From an uncultured Alphaproteobacteria bacterium (GTDB taxonomy: Bacteria > Pseudomonadota > Alphaproteobacteria > RF32 > CAG-239): DNA of 64,000 bases. Positions 1 through 9,616 of this stretch are shown here, one piece after another. A program made the position numbers and the translations under genes. The stretch spans positions 1 through 64,000 of the forward strand of contig CALXUE010000007.1 of assembly GCA_944391615.1 (NCBI GenBank), given 5' to 3'. The notes under the pieces are model-generated. The model had not been told where the DNA came from and ran no database searches. It saw only the letters and a list, made by a program, of their open reading frames with translations. How positions within the stretch are numbered: position 1 is the stretch's first letter; every line of letters begins with the position of its first letter.

Positions 1-309
1 GCGGTTGGTGAACCTTGCGTGCAATGCAATGGCAATAATTCAACAGCAATCAAAAAATATAAAGTGAAAGAGAAAGATTGCTCAGGATTTTTAGACTGCG
101 GAAAAATGGGCTGTGACGATGGCGCGACAACTTGCAAGTCTGGGAGTGTGACGAAATGCTCACGTTGCAAACCTTGCCCGAACTTAGGCTCGGAAAGCAC
201 TTGCCCGCCATGCACAGTCTGCACGTTTGAGGAATGTTCAAATTTATATGTCGTTTCGGGCTGCAAAACGGGTTGCACCGATTATTGCAACTACTGCGCT
301 TTTGAATAA
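1..309 (+). CDS. Cysteine-rich protein, 5' truncated by window edge
   Basis: The frame is open from the first base, so the true start lies outside the window. The visible 102 residues contain 17 cysteines, many as CxxC pairs (for example CSRCKPC and CPPCTVC), with few long hydrophobic stretches. This composition suggests an exported protein held by disulfides. I do not recognise the family. It ends 43 bases before the next gene, which is also exported and cysteine-containing, so the two may be co-transcribed. Function is unknown. Confidence 0.6.
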   Translation, partial: AVGEPCVQCNGNNSTAIKKYKVKEKDCSGFLDCGKMGCDDGATTCKSGSVTKCSRCKPCPNLGSESTCPPCTVCTFEECSNLYVVSGCKTGCTDYCNYCAFE

Positions 310-352
310 GGGCAAGAGAGAGGAAAGTTTAATTATTATAATGGAGGAGAAA

Positions 353-1258
353 ATGAGAAAGATTTTATTAATGAGTTCAGCTTTGGTGGTGGGGTTAAGT
401 GGCGTGGCTGAGGCGGCGTGTATTCAAACGCCAAGCTGCTCAAGCTTGGGCTACACCTCGAGTTCGTCTTGTTCGGGGGGAACAAAGTGTCCGTTTGGCA
501 ACGCTTGGAACTGCAGCATTAATGATATTAAAACAGAGTTTAATAACAAAATTACCGAACTTGAAACCACAATCAAAAAAATTCAGCAAGGCTCCAATAA
601 TGAAAACAAGGTGAACTGCAAAGTTGGTGATATTTTGTATGATGATTTTAGCTGTAATGAAAATGTGGTTTACACCAAAGAGCCAATCGGTGTGGTGTTT
701 GACGTAACAAATTATTTGGCGGTTGCTTTGGAGGAAAAAGGAAAAGTTGCTTGGTCAACGACTACTTTTGATATCCCAGGGCTCGATTTGCACCCAAATG
801 ATGCACAATATGACGGCTGGGGTAAAAAGAACACCCGAGTTATTTATGAATATTGTAAAGCAAACGGTAAAAGCTGTCCGGCTGTGGAATATGCCTATGA
901 ATACACAACCGCCGGTACAAGTGCCGGTGATTGGCATTTGCCATCTTATGTGGAACTAGCAGAAATTCGCGATAACAGAAATACTATAAATTCTACTCTC
1001 GAAAAAATAAATAAAACTAAACTTAAAAAAGGAGGCAACGAAACAGCATTTGATGGTCAACAACATACGTATATATCTCGTATATACAATTATTGGACTT
1101 CTACAGCTATCAATAAAGATAATGTTTATGCTCTCCTAACAGATTACTATAGAGATTATTTCTACAGTACAGCAAAAAAAGAATTTTATTATGAAGAGTC
1201 TGGTTCAGGAACATTTCATATGGAGGATTATATCTCTCGTCCAGTCATTGCTTTTTAA
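353..1258 (+). CDS. Exported protein with DUF1566-like C-terminal domain
   Basis: The start at 353 is chosen because a GGAGGAGA ribosome site lies just upstream and a signal peptide follows (hydrophobic core, then GVAEA before a cleavage site near residue 21). The longer open frame upstream lacks these. The mature N-terminus is cysteine- and serine-rich, followed by a short helical stretch. The C-terminal half has DWHLPSYVEL, YWTSTA and a final RPVIAF, which resemble the DUF1566 (Lcl-like) fold found in surface proteins. The product is 301 aa. The job is unknown; a cell-surface or outer-membrane location is inferred. Confidence 0.65.
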   Translation: MRKILLMSSALVVGLSGVAEAACIQTPSCSSLGYTSSSSCSGGTKCPFGNAWNCSINDIKTEFNNKITELETTIKKIQQGSNNENKVNCKVGDILYDDFSCNENVVYTKEPIGVVFDVTNYLAVALEEKGKVAWSTTTFDIPGLDLHPNDAQYDGWGKKNTRVIYEYCKANGKSCPAVEYAYEYTTAGTSAGDWHLPSYVELAEIRDNRNTINSTLEKINKTKLKKGGNETAFDGQQHTYISRIYNYWTSTAINKDNVYALLTDYYRDYFYSTAKKEFYYEESGSGTFHMEDYISRPVIAF

Positions 1259-1275
1259 TGATAAGGGGAAAAGAA

Positions 1276-1310
1276 AAAAGCTCTCAAGTGTAGACTTGAG
1301 AGCTTTTGTT
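1276..1310. terminator. Bidirectional intrinsic terminator
   Basis: A stem AGCTCTCAAGT / ACTTGAGAGCT with a GTAG loop is flanked by A and T runs. It lies between the convergent exported-protein gene and tolB and can serve both. Confidence 0.85.
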
Positions 1311-1324
1311 ATGTTGCTTTTTCC

Positions 1325-2641
1325 TTATGGAAGCAAGGGGGACCAAGCAGGGTCGGATGCGTCCGTCGGGGTTACCACCATACGTTCATTATAGCCCGTT
1401 AAGTCTATGGTGTATAATCTGACCGGTGCGTTGCTCCGTGATGAGCCTTTGTCTTGTCTGAAATACATCAAAACACGACCATTCGGGGCCCAGACAGGAG
1501 CTTCAACCAAATATCCGCTGGCGAGCAATCTCTCTCCACTGCCGTCCGGATACATTACGCCGATGTAAAATTCTCCATTGGCCATTTTGGTAAAGGCTAT
1601 GTAATCTCCTCTCGGTGACCAAACCGGTGTGGCATAGCGTCCCGAACCAAAGCTGATACGGTGGATGTCTGAACCATCTGCATTCATGACGTATAACTGT
1701 TGGTTTCCGCCTCGGTCTGAGTTAAAGACAATTTGTTTGCCATCCGGCGAATAGCTCGGCGAGGTGTCTATGGCAACCGGTTGTGTAATGCGTTTGATTT
1801 GTTTGGTCTTTAAGTCCATTTCATAAATATTGGTTTTGCCGTTGTTGGCGTAGCTCATCAACAATTTGTTGCTGTCTGGCGAAAAGACCGGTGCAAAGGT
1901 CATTCCGGGGAAGTTGCCAACCAAAGTTTGTCGGCCGGTTTCTATGTCTAAAATATAAACCTTCGGAATAGTTCCGGCATATGACAAATAGGTTATTTTT
2001 TGCATGTTGGGTGAAAAACGCGGCGTTAAGACCAAAGATGAACCCGAGGTTAAAAATTTGTGATTTTCTCCATCTTGGTCCATTATGGCCAACCGTTTTA
2101 CTCTGCGCGTGGCAGGGCCGGTTTCAGATACATAAACTATGCGGGTATCAAAATAACCTTTCTCACCTGTTAGGCGTTCATATATTGTGTCAGCTATTAC
2201 ATGGGCTATTCTTCTCCAGTTGGCTTTGGTGGTGGTGAAAGATTGGCCTTTCATTTGATTTTCGGCAAAGACATCCCACAAGCGCATTTCAACCTTGAGT
2301 TTGTTTGCGTCGCTTTCTTGAATTGCGGTTTGCACAAGAGCGCTGGCGTTAATTGCCTTCCAGTCATTAAATGCCGGAGCTTCATTGATGGATTTGAGCT
2401 CTTGAATATAGCTGTTTTCCGGAATTAATCTGAACAATCCTGAGCGCTCCAAGTCGGCAATGATAACTTCTCGAATCTGTTCACCATAACTTTGGGTCGC
2501 ACCTGATTCTGCTATCATTTGCGGAAAGGCTATCGGCATCGGGTTGCTTACACCGCCGGTTACATCTATTTGTAATTCCGCCTGTGCCGGACGTATCATC
2601 CATAAGCTCAGCAGGGCAACCAAGAAATATAGTTTTTTCAT
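1325..2641 (-). CDS. tolB: Tol-Pal system beta-propeller protein TolB
   Basis: This is the periplasmic subunit of the Tol-Pal envelope complex, which binds Pal and helps constrict the outer membrane at division. The 438-aa product has a signal peptide ending RPAQA, an N-terminal alpha/beta domain, and C-terminal propeller blades with repeated signatures such as [18 protein letters not shown] and [10 protein letters not shown]. Length is typical. The start ATG follows a short AT-rich leader. tolQ, tolR and tolA are not adjacent, and pal is about 61 kb away in this window, so the usual tol-pal cluster is dispersed. Confidence 0.95.
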   Translation of the reverse strand: MKKLYFLVALLSLWMIRPAQAELQIDVTGGVSNPMPIAFPQMIAESGATQSYGEQIREVIIADLERSGLFRLIPENSYIQELKSINEAPAFNDWKAINASALVQTAIQESDANKLKVEMRLWDVFAENQMKGQSFTTTKANWRRIAHVIADTIYERLTGEKGYFDTRIVYVSETGPATRRVKRLAIMDQDGENHKFLTSGSSLVLTPRFSPNMQKITYLSYAGTIPKVYILDIETGRQTLVGNFPGMTFAPVFSPDSNKLLMSYANNGKTNIYEMDLKTKQIKRITQPVAIDTSPSYSPDGKQIVFNSDRGGNQQLYVMNADGSDIHRISFGSGRYATPVWSPRGDYIAFTKMANGEFYIGVMYPDGSGERLLASGYLVEAPVWAPNGRVLMYFRQDKGSSRSNAPVRLYTIDLTGYNERMVVTPTDASDPAWSPLLP

Positions 2642-2760
2642 TTTTACACCTATATTGTTTTTTTTATTTCAGTTGTGCGTTATCTTAGCAAAAATTTGGT
2701 TAATAATAAATTATCAAGCAGGCTTTTTATATTCCGCTTGGGGATAAATTTTGGCGGCTT

Positions 2761-3222
2761 TTATGGGCAATATTTCAGGGCATCTAATGCGCCTTGTAAA
2801 ATGTAGGCCGCGGCGGTGGCGTCTAAAACTTTTTTTCTTTTTGCTCTTGATAGGTCGAATTCTTTGATTAAAAAATTTTCGGCTGCGGATGAGGATAATC
2901 TTTCGTCCCAAAACAAAATCGGAAGATGAAATCTCTCTTCAAGTTTTTGGGCAAAGTTGCGCACGGCTTGTGCTGTTTCTCCTTCTTCACCGTTCATTTG
3001 CAGCGGCAAGCCAATAACAATACCTGTTACTTCTCTTTCCTTAAAAAGTTTTGCCAGCTCTTCAAGGTCTTTTTCTTCCGTGGTGCGGTGTAAAATTTTG
3101 TGCGAACTTGCGACCAGCCACATCAAATCTGACAAGGCTATGCCCAGCCTTTTGCTGCCGTAATCTAACCCGATGATGGTTTTGTATGGGGTGAGTTGTT
3201 TTTTGAATTCCGCTATGTTCAA
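2761..3222 (-). CDS. ruvX: Holliday junction resolvase-like RuvX (YqgF)
   Basis: This RNase H-fold nuclease family is linked to pre-16S rRNA processing and has been proposed as a resolvase. The 153-aa sequence shows GLDYGSKRLGIAL at residues 18-30 with catalytic Asp20, IGLPLQMNGEEG near 70-81, WDERLSS at 105-111 and the final acidic motif DATAAAYILQ at 134-143. The start is a TTG, preceded by GGAG with about 8 bases spacing. The first downstream Met would delete the catalytic strand, so TTG is preferred. It lies upstream of tolB on the same strand. Confidence 0.93.
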   Translation of the reverse strand: MNIAEFKKQLTPYKTIIGLDYGSKRLGIALSDLMWLVASSHKILHRTTEEKDLEELAKLFKEREVTGIVIGLPLQMNGEEGETAQAVRNFAQKLEERFHLPILFWDERLSSSAAENFLIKEFDLSRAKRKKVLDATAAAYILQGALDALKYCP

Positions 3223-3247
3223 ATTAAAGGCTCCGTGATGTTTTTTG

Positions 3248-3275
3248 TTGACTTATTTGGAGCTTATCTTATTAT
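3248..3275 (+). promoter_or_regulatory. Sigma70-like promoter for the 3308 gene
   Basis: TTGACT at 3248-3253 and TATTAT at 3270-3275 are separated by 16 bases. Transcription would begin near 3282, giving a leader of about 26 bases with no Shine-Dalgarno sequence before the ATG at 3308. Confidence 0.55.
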
Positions 3276-3307
3276 GTGTAGCGGAATTTTACAATTATAA
3301 ATTTATT

Positions 3308-3571
3308 ATGTATATGAAAGAATTTGTATTTTTTTGTTTGGGTGCGATTGTTGCCATTTTTGTTATGGAAGGTATTCGCCTTGCTGTTGAAACACGCCAA
3401 AAAATATTGAGAGATTATGTTTTGGACAATTATAAGGTCAAAAATATGAGGCTCTTTGATGAATGGCTCGGGCGGCTCTCTTGGCGTGAAATCTCTTCTT
3501 ATAAGAAAAAACTTGATGGTTTTTGCGTGCCGGATGAAACAAGTGAATTTTTAGATTCATTCACAGTTTGA
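3308..3571 (+). CDS. Small membrane-anchored hypothetical protein
   Basis: An 87-aa protein with one N-terminal transmembrane segment (about residues 5-24) and a charged cytoplasmic-type tail ending in a D/E-rich region. I do not recognise the family. The start ATG at 3308 was chosen because it falls just after a plausible promoter; the longer open frame begins inside that promoter. No ribosome-binding purine tract precedes it, and the leader is AT-rich, as in the gene array at 58-63 kb. It is divergent from ruvX and ends in a terminator. Confidence 0.6.
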   Translation: MYMKEFVFFCLGAIVAIFVMEGIRLAVETRQKILRDYVLDNYKVKNMRLFDEWLGRLSWREISSYKKKLDGFCVPDETSEFLDSFTV

Positions 3572-3584
3572 TTTTTTTTGAAGT

Positions 3585-3627
3585 GCATAATTGGCGCTTG
3601 GGGGCGTTGAATTATGCGCTTTTTTTG
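3585..3627 (+). terminator. Intrinsic terminator
   Basis: GCATAATT and AATTATGC form the stem around a G-rich loop, followed by a T run. It serves the 3308 gene and overlaps the last codons of the convergent amidase gene. Confidence 0.7.
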
Positions 3628-4334
3628 TAAGTTTCATTGACGCTGTTTAGAACACATAAGAATCCATAATCTGACATAAAGTCGTACGAATCGGGCAAGA
3701 CATTGTCCACTAAGTGCATGACATCCGGATCTATCTTGACAAATTTGGGAACATAGCGGCGGCAAAAGGCATAAGCCGAGGCTTTAACCATATCATCATT
3801 TTCGGTATTATAGCCAATCTCACTCAATAATTTTTTGATATTAGTTTCCTTGGGCGTGGATAAACTTTGCGGATACAACCCGATTTGGTTTTGCGCCAGA
3901 TATTTCCACGGGAACCACAAGCCTGGGTCGGGCTTTTTGTTTGGGGTGATATCTGCATGTCCGATGATGTTTTGCCCGATGATTTTATATTTTTCAATCA
4001 ATGTTTGGCTTAGTTCAATCAGGCTTTTTATTTGTGCTTCAGGGTAGGGGGTTTGGCCCAGCGACTTACTCTGTAACTCTATGCCGATTGAGCGGTCGTT
4101 GATGTTGGTGTTGCCCCGCCAGTACCCTAAACCTGCGTGGTAAGCTTTGTTTTCTTCTGCTACCAAACGGGTAATTTCTCCTTTTTCATCAATGTAATAA
4201 TGCGCGGAGGTTTTATATTGTTTCATATAGCCGCAAAAAGTTTCCAGGTCATAGGCGTTGCAATGAAACACCAACATATCTACGGATGATGTGCGGGTGG
4301 CAAAGTCAGGCAAAAGATTTTCTTTGATGTTCAT
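3612..4334 (-). CDS. N-acetylmuramoyl-L-alanine amidase (AmpD/AmiD type)
   Basis: A zinc amidase that cuts the bond between MurNAc and L-Ala of peptidoglycan fragments. Of 240 residues, the first ~150 form the Amidase_2 domain: zinc ligands are likely His24, His126 (GHADITP) and Asp136 (KPDPG), with catalytic Glu86 in GIELQ and Lys134. There is no clear signal peptide, so a cytoplasmic peptidoglycan-recycling role like AmpD is the simpler reading. The extra C-terminal ~90 residues are unlike the core domain. AAGGAAAT precedes the start. It lies 17 bases after the DjlA-like gene, a pairing common in alphaproteobacteria. Confidence 0.9.
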   Translation of the reverse strand: MNIKENLLPDFATRTSSVDMLVFHCNAYDLETFCGYMKQYKTSAHYYIDEKGEITRLVAEENKAYHAGLGYWRGNTNINDRSIGIELQSKSLGQTPYPEAQIKSLIELSQTLIEKYKIIGQNIIGHADITPNKKPDPGLWFPWKYLAQNQIGLYPQSLSTPKETNIKKLLSEIGYNTENDDMVKASAYAFCRRYVPKFVKIDPDVMHLVDNVLPDSYDFMSDYGFLCVLNSVNETYKKSA

Positions 4335-4351
4335 TGCAATTTCCTTTACAG

Positions 4352-5524
4352 CTATATTTTACGGCTTTTTTTGATTTTTTGGTAGGCGTCGTTAATCTCG
4401 GCCATTTTGGCGGTGAAAATTTCTATTTCTTCGGCGCTGGCTCCTTGAGCGGCGGCGTGGTCGGGGTGATATTGCAAAATCAGCTCTTTCCAGCGGGCTT
4501 TGATTTCCGAATCGCCGGCAGTGGCTGAAACTCCTAATATTTCATAGTAATTTTGCAAGGGCGAGGTGCTGGTGTTGGCTTTGATGGTATAATTGTTTTC
4601 AATCAGCTCGAAGTTGCCTTCAGGTAGTTCGATGATTTTGGCTGTCTTTCTTAGAATATCCAACTGTTCTGGGCAAGGCGAGCCGTCTGCGGAGGCTATT
4701 TTGAATAAGTTCTCGATAATGTTTTCTTTGAGCTCCAGATTGTCTTGTACGATTAAGCGGAGTTGCTTGGCGTATTTTTCATAACCGACGGTGCTGCTCT
4801 TGTTATAATTAAAAATATCTTTGACTTTAGAATCGCTGTCGTTCTCCAGTTCAAAAAGTTTTTTGAAGGTGCGAATTTCGTTTTCCGTGACTTGGCCGTC
4901 GGCTTTAGCAACTTTGGCTGACAAGCCGGTCATGGCTTGTATGAGGGCAAATTTGCGCGCCTCTTTAGAGTGTAGGTATAATTTGAGCAAATTCAACTTG
5001 AGCCAAAATTGCTTCAAAATACTTAGTTTTTGTGGTGCTTCCAGCCCATTAAACCGATAATAATCAAGCACAAAGCCCAAAATAACACCAATGACAATAA
5101 TCCAATTGCTGTGCAAGCTTAGGCCAATTAATACACCTAAAATTTTGCCCCAATGCTCATTCCAAAATGTTTCAAAGAAAGAGCGAAAACGGCTGAAGTG
5201 TTGATTGTCAGGTAAGTCAAAAAACAAATGTCCCAGCAAAAAGAAAACTATAAACCCAGGGAAGCCAAAGGTTACCGCCCCTAAAATCGAGCCGTATAAT
5301 ATACCGAAAATGCTGTTTTCTATGCGGCTGTAATATCTGTAATATTTATACGGCAGCATGATGCGGATGTTATCATCTATGGTGCTGATGTATTGTTTGA
5401 TGATTTTTCTTAAGATGGTTCTGTCTATCAGCATATGTCCCAAAAACATGCCCCAGAGAAAGCCGTAACCGCCAAAAAGCCGCAAGCCGATGATGGATAA
5501 AGTGAATTTGCCGATGGGAAACAT
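4352..5524 (-). CDS. djlA: DjlA-like membrane-anchored J-domain co-chaperone
   Basis: A DnaK-stimulating co-chaperone tethered to the membrane. The 390-aa protein has glycine-rich hydrophobic segments over the first ~150 residues, then a TerB-like helical domain containing AKADGQVTENEIRTFKKLF. A C-terminal J domain (about 325-390) carries the essential HPD tripeptide at 353-355. Domain order matches DjlA, although the N-terminal membrane region is longer than the single helix of E. coli DjlA. The downstream amidase follows at 17 bases, suggesting an operon. Confidence 0.85.
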   Translation of the reverse strand: MFPIGKFTLSIIGLRLFGGYGFLWGMFLGHMLIDRTILRKIIKQYISTIDDNIRIMLPYKYYRYYSRIENSIFGILYGSILGAVTFGFPGFIVFFLLGHLFFDLPDNQHFSRFRSFFETFWNEHWGKILGVLIGLSLHSNWIIVIGVILGFVLDYYRFNGLEAPQKLSILKQFWLKLNLLKLYLHSKEARKFALIQAMTGLSAKVAKADGQVTENEIRTFKKLFELENDSDSKVKDIFNYNKSSTVGYEKYAKQLRLIVQDNLELKENIIENLFKIASADGSPCPEQLDILRKTAKIIELPEGNFELIENNYTIKANTSTSPLQNYYEILGVSATAGDSEIKARWKELILQYHPDHAAAQGASAEEIEIFTAKMAEINDAYQKIKKSRKI

Positions 5525-5590
5525 TTATTTTTGCCTCTTGATGTTCTTTTTTTGGTAATTTTAGCTGAATTATTTCCTTTTATAAAGAGA

Positions 5591-6352
5591 TTATCTCATG
5601 ATGGTTGATAACTCGGTGCCAAAATCTTTAGGAATATTAATATTGCCGCGCTTGGTTTCTCTGCGGTAGCTGAAATATTCTTCTTCGTTTGCAAAGGTGT
5701 CGATATGGGACGCGGAGATGTTTTTTATCCTAAGTTTTTGTAATTTGTCTTTTACATAGCCTTCCAAGTCAAACAGGTAATGTTTGGCTCGAGGGGCGGG
5801 GATGAAATATTGTGCGTTTTGCGGGGTTTGTTTGATGAAGTCAGCGTAAACCTCCGCTCCCATCTCAAACGAATTTTGCTGGATGCAGGGGCCGATGGCT
5901 GCTTTGATGTTTTCGGCCCTTGAGCCATATTCTTCCATTAAAGCAACCGTGTTTTCTATAATGCCGTTATACGCACCCCGCCAGCCGGCGTGTGCCGCTC
6001 CTATCAAGCCCGCTATCTCATCATAAAACAAAACGGGGGCGCAGTCTGCTGTTGAGATGCTTAAAATCAAGTTTTTTTGATTGGTGACGGCACCATCAGC
6101 GGTTATTTGTTGAAAGCTTGGTTCGGTCACAAACACGGCTTTGCCCGTAATGCCTTGATTGAGGCGCAATATGCGCTCGGGCGTTTGATGATAATATTGG
6201 GCGATGATTTGGTAGTTTTTTTTCACGTCTTCTTTATCATCTTGTGAATTGACATTCACGTTTAAGCTTTGGTATTTGCCTTTTGATACGCCGCCTTTGC
6301 GTCCGAAAAAGCAATGGTTATTTTTATTTATGTTAGGAGCAAAATATGTCAT
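5591..6352 (-). CDS. pgeF: Peptidoglycan editing factor PgeF (YfiH/DUF152)
   Basis: A copper/zinc-dependent multicopper-oxidase-like fold enzyme that removes mis-incorporated residues from peptidoglycan precursors; family members can also act on purine nucleosides. The metal-site signatures STADCAPVLFYD and GAAHAGWRG are present, along with an N-terminal FFGRKGGVS. I place the start at 6352 (253 aa) because this ATG follows the deoB stop directly; an upstream start would overlap deoB by 53 bases. Its position as last gene of a nucleoside catabolism operon fits the reported nucleoside-directed activity of this family. Confidence 0.9.
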   Translation of the reverse strand: MTYFAPNINKNNHCFFGRKGGVSKGKYQSLNVNVNSQDDKEDVKKNYQIIAQYYHQTPERILRLNQGITGKAVFVTEPSFQQITADGAVTNQKNLILSISTADCAPVLFYDEIAGLIGAAHAGWRGAYNGIIENTVALMEEYGSRAENIKAAIGPCIQQNSFEMGAEVYADFIKQTPQNAQYFIPAPRAKHYLFDLEGYVKDKLQKLRIKNISASHIDTFANEEEYFSYRRETKRGNINIPKDFGTELSTIMR

Positions 6353-6353
6353 T

Positions 6354-7547
6354 TTACAAAAAGCTTTTTCCGTATTTGAAAGGGGGAAGGTTGAAGTATT
6401 CGGCAATAGTTTGGCCTAAGTCGGCGTAAGTTTCTCTTTGGCCGATGTTTTCGGTTTTGACTTTTTTGCCGTACATGATGACGGGAACTTGTTCTCTCGT
6501 GTGGTCGGTGCCTTCGTAACTCGGGTCATTGCCGTGGTCAGCGGTGATAAACACCAAGTCATCTTCTCTTAAATAAAGAGCGGTTTCAACCAAGCGTTGG
6601 TCAAAATACTCCAGTCCTTCGGCATAACCTTTAATGTTGCGACGGTGTCCCCAGAGCATATCAAAATCTTCAAAATTGGTGAAGATTAAGCTGTTGTCTT
6701 CGCCGTCTTTCATTTCCTTTAAGGTTAAGTCCCAAAGCTCTTTTAAGCCTGAACCATGGATGGCTTTGGTTATGCCGCGGTGGGCGTAAATGTCGTTTAT
6801 CGCGCCGATAGCGGTTACATTTTTGCCCGATGATTTCATTACATCCAGCAAGGTTTGTCCAAACGGGGCGGCAGTGAAGTCACGTCTGTTTTTTGTGCGG
6901 GTGAATTCTCCTGCTTTTTCGCCAACAAAGGGTCGGGCTATGATGCGGCCGATGTTGTAGGGTTTGATATATTCATACGCCACTTGGCACAAGTCATAAA
7001 GCCTTTCTAAGCCAAAATGCTCTTCATGCGCGGCAATTTGCATATTACTGTCGGCCGAGGTGTAAAATATCGGTTTGTTACTTGCAATATGTTCCTCACC
7101 CAATTCTTGAATGATAACTGTTCCGGAGGCGGCTTTGTTGCCTAATATGCCTTCAATCTTTCCTTTCTCACATATCTTTTGGATTAAGTCTGCTGGAAAA
7201 GAAGGATAGTTTGGCGGAAAGTGTCCCCAGCCCTGCAAATTGGGTAGCCCTGCCAATTCCCAGTGGCCGGAAACGGTGTCTTTGTCCTTGCTGATTTCGG
7301 ACATGTGGCCGTATTTGTGCCCGAATTGCAAAATGCTCTCAGTTTGCGCGCTTAATTTCGGGTATTGGCCGCAGGCTCCATATGCCGCGTCACTTAAGCC
7401 CAAATGATAAAGATTAGGAATTTTCAAACCTTGGTAATATTCTGCAATATGGCCAAACGTGTTTGCGCCTTCATTGTTATAAGCTGCGGCGTCTTTGGCT
7501 CCGCCGATGCCAAAAGAATCCATCATTAATATGATTGCTCTTGCCAT
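6354..7547 (-). CDS. deoB: Phosphopentomutase
   Basis: Interconverts (deoxy)ribose-1-phosphate and 5-phosphate in the cytoplasm. The 397-aa sequence belongs to the alkaline-phosphatase superfamily, with N-terminal metal site MMDSFGIGG and C-terminal metal ligands in FITADHGNDPSYEGTDHTRE. SGHWELAG holds the substrate-site region. A strong AAAGGAGTATAAG leader precedes ATG, 13 bases after deoA. It takes products of DeoA and purine nucleoside phosphorylase and passes deoxyribose-5-phosphate to DeoC, all encoded in the same operon. Confidence 0.96.
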   Translation of the reverse strand: MARAIILMMDSFGIGGAKDAAAYNNEGANTFGHIAEYYQGLKIPNLYHLGLSDAAYGACGQYPKLSAQTESILQFGHKYGHMSEISKDKDTVSGHWELAGLPNLQGWGHFPPNYPSFPADLIQKICEKGKIEGILGNKAASGTVIIQELGEEHIASNKPIFYTSADSNMQIAAHEEHFGLERLYDLCQVAYEYIKPYNIGRIIARPFVGEKAGEFTRTKNRRDFTAAPFGQTLLDVMKSSGKNVTAIGAINDIYAHRGITKAIHGSGLKELWDLTLKEMKDGEDNSLIFTNFEDFDMLWGHRRNIKGYAEGLEYFDQRLVETALYLREDDLVFITADHGNDPSYEGTDHTREQVPVIMYGKKVKTENIGQRETYADLGQTIAEYFNLPPFKYGKSFL

Positions 7548-7560
7548 AACTTATACTCCT

Positions 7561-8874
7561 TTATTTGATTCTTTTTAGAATGGTTTTGTGTTTTACGGTT
7601 GGCTCTGTGGCTGATAATTTGACGGCGGCTCTCAATTCTGCTTGTGCTTGGGCAAAACTTGCCTCATCTTGGGCGCAGACAAAAGCCAACGGTGTCTTTG
7701 TATCCAGATAATCGCCAATTTGGCAAAAGTCTTTAAACCCTGTGGCGTAATCAAGTTTTTGTGTCGGCGTTGTTCTGCCGCCTTTTAAGCCAATTAATGC
7801 CAAGCCTACGGCACGGGTGTTTATTTTATTTACATATCCCGCTTCTTTTGCATATATCGGGCGGATGATTTTGGCTTGAGGCAGGTACTTTTCTGTTTTT
7901 GATACGAAGTCTTTAGGGCCGCCTAAGGCTGAAACCATTTCTTGGAATTTTTCCAGAGCTTGTCCCGAGCTTAAAACCTTGGTTAATTTTTCTTCCGCCT
8001 CTTTTAGGGTTTTGGCGCGTTTGGCAGTGACCAACAATTCAGCGCACAAAGACATTGTGACTTCATGCAATCTTTTTTCTTGCTTGATGCCTTTGAGGTA
8101 ATCAACCGCTTCTTGCATTTCAAGTGCGTTGCCGACGTTGTGTCCCAGAACCTGATTCATGTCGGTTAAAAGCGCGGTGGTCTTTGTTCCGGCGGCGTTG
8201 GCTGTTTGAACAATTAATTCGGCCAGAGCTTCAGAATCTTTTTTTGTTTCCATAAAGGCTCCGTTGCCGCATTTGACATCCATAACCAGACAATCTAATC
8301 CTGCGGCCAGTTTCTTTGATAGAATTGAAGCGGTTATCAAGGGAATCGACTCAACCGTGCCGCAAACATCACGTATGGCGTATATTCTTTTATCTGCCGG
8401 TGCCAAATTCCCGGTTTGGCCGATAATGGCACAACCGACTTCTTTAACGGTTTTTTTAAACAACTCATTGCTTGGGGCGGTGTTGTAGCCTTTAATAGAA
8501 TCGAACTTGTCCAAAGTGCCTCCGGTGTGCCCAAGTCCTCGTCCTGATATCATCGGAACATACACTCCACAGCAGGCCAATATTGGTGCTAACATCAAAC
8601 TGACTTTATCTCCGACGCCGCCGGTTGAATGTTTGTCAACCACAGGGCCGTCTAAATCAGACCAATCCAAAACATCACCCGAATCACGCATGGCTTTGGT
8701 TAAGGTGACGGTTTCGCGGTGGTTTAAGCCGTTGAGAAAAATGGCCATGGTTAAAGCTCCGATTTGGCAGTCAGATATGCTCTCTTGACTAACACCTTGT
8801 ATGAAAAATTTTATTTCTTCATCACTTAAGGTTTGGTGGTTTCTTTTTTTACGGATAATTTCTTGCGGCAACAT
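7561..8874 (-). CDS. deoA: Thymidine phosphorylase
   Basis: Phosphorolysis of thymidine or deoxyuridine to the free base and deoxyribose-1-phosphate. The 437-aa length matches E. coli DeoA. The glycosyltransferase family 3 phosphate-binding loop KHSTGGVGDKVSL is present near residue 82, followed by GRGLGHTGGTLDK. The C-terminal domain ends in a basic tail. It starts one base after the deoC stop, so translational coupling is likely. Confidence 0.96.
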   Translation of the reverse strand: MLPQEIIRKKRNHQTLSDEEIKFFIQGVSQESISDCQIGALTMAIFLNGLNHRETVTLTKAMRDSGDVLDWSDLDGPVVDKHSTGGVGDKVSLMLAPILACCGVYVPMISGRGLGHTGGTLDKFDSIKGYNTAPSNELFKKTVKEVGCAIIGQTGNLAPADKRIYAIRDVCGTVESIPLITASILSKKLAAGLDCLVMDVKCGNGAFMETKKDSEALAELIVQTANAAGTKTTALLTDMNQVLGHNVGNALEMQEAVDYLKGIKQEKRLHEVTMSLCAELLVTAKRAKTLKEAEEKLTKVLSSGQALEKFQEMVSALGGPKDFVSKTEKYLPQAKIIRPIYAKEAGYVNKINTRAVGLALIGLKGGRTTPTQKLDYATGFKDFCQIGDYLDTKTPLAFVCAQDEASFAQAQAELRAAVKLSATEPTVKHKTILKRIK

Positions 8875-8875
8875 T

Positions 8876-9616
8876 TTAGTATCCTCTCTCTATGGTTTGG
8901 ATTAAGTCATCAAGCAGTGAAGACGCGCCGATGCGCAGGTTTTTTTTGTTTATCCACTTGCCGCCCATTATTGAATTGGCAAGCGTTAGATACTGCTTGG
9001 CGTCTTCGGTGGTTTTTATGCCGCCGGAAGCCTTGAACCCGACATTGCGACGTCCGGATGCGATGGTTTCTAAAATGATGTTGGCTGCCTCAGGCGTGGC
9101 AGATATTTTGCTCTTACCTGTTGAGGTTTTTACAAAGCTGGCGCCTTTTTCTATGCATAATTTGGTGGCATTGGCAATTTTACCCGCATGAGCCAATTCT
9201 CCGCTCTCTATAATGATTTTTAGCGGTGTTTTCTTGGGGTTTATTTGGGTCAAAAGTGTGGTGAAAAAGTCATTAACCACGTTCATATTGCCGGCTAAAA
9301 AATCTCTATAAGGCAAAACAGCATCTATCTCGTCGGCCTCTTGTGACAAGGCATACCATACTTCTTGCGCCAGTATGTCAAAATTATTGCCGCCTTGCGG
9401 AAAGTTGACAACCGTGGCGATTTTGATGTCGGTTCCTTGCAGCTTTTGCTTTGCTAAGGAGATAAACTTGGGATATATACAAACTGCTGCAGTATTTCCA
9501 TAGGGTGTTTGCGCTTTTTGGCAGAGCTTAGAGATGGAGGTTTCCGTGTCATCCTCGTTTAGGGAGGTTAAGTCCAGTAAGCCTATAAGCTCTTTGGCGG
9601 CGGTGACGTTATCCAT
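8876..9616 (-). CDS. deoC: Deoxyribose-phosphate aldolase
   Basis: Cleaves deoxyribose-5-phosphate to acetaldehyde and glyceraldehyde-3-phosphate. The class I Schiff-base lysine lies in FVKTSTGKS, followed by ATPEAAN; the GFKASGGI strand is also conserved. The ATG at 9616 (246 aa) has GGAG upstream and overlaps the preceding gene by 8 bases. A TTG five codons further up is possible but has no site of its own. Confidence 0.95.
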   Translation of the reverse strand: MDNVTAAKELIGLLDLTSLNEDDTETSISKLCQKAQTPYGNTAAVCIYPKFISLAKQKLQGTDIKIATVVNFPQGGNNFDILAQEVWYALSQEADEIDAVLPYRDFLAGNMNVVNDFFTTLLTQINPKKTPLKIIIESGELAHAGKIANATKLCIEKGASFVKTSTGKSKISATPEAANIILETIASGRRNVGFKASGGIKTTEDAKQYLTLANSIMGGKWINKKNLRIGASSLLDDLIQTIERGY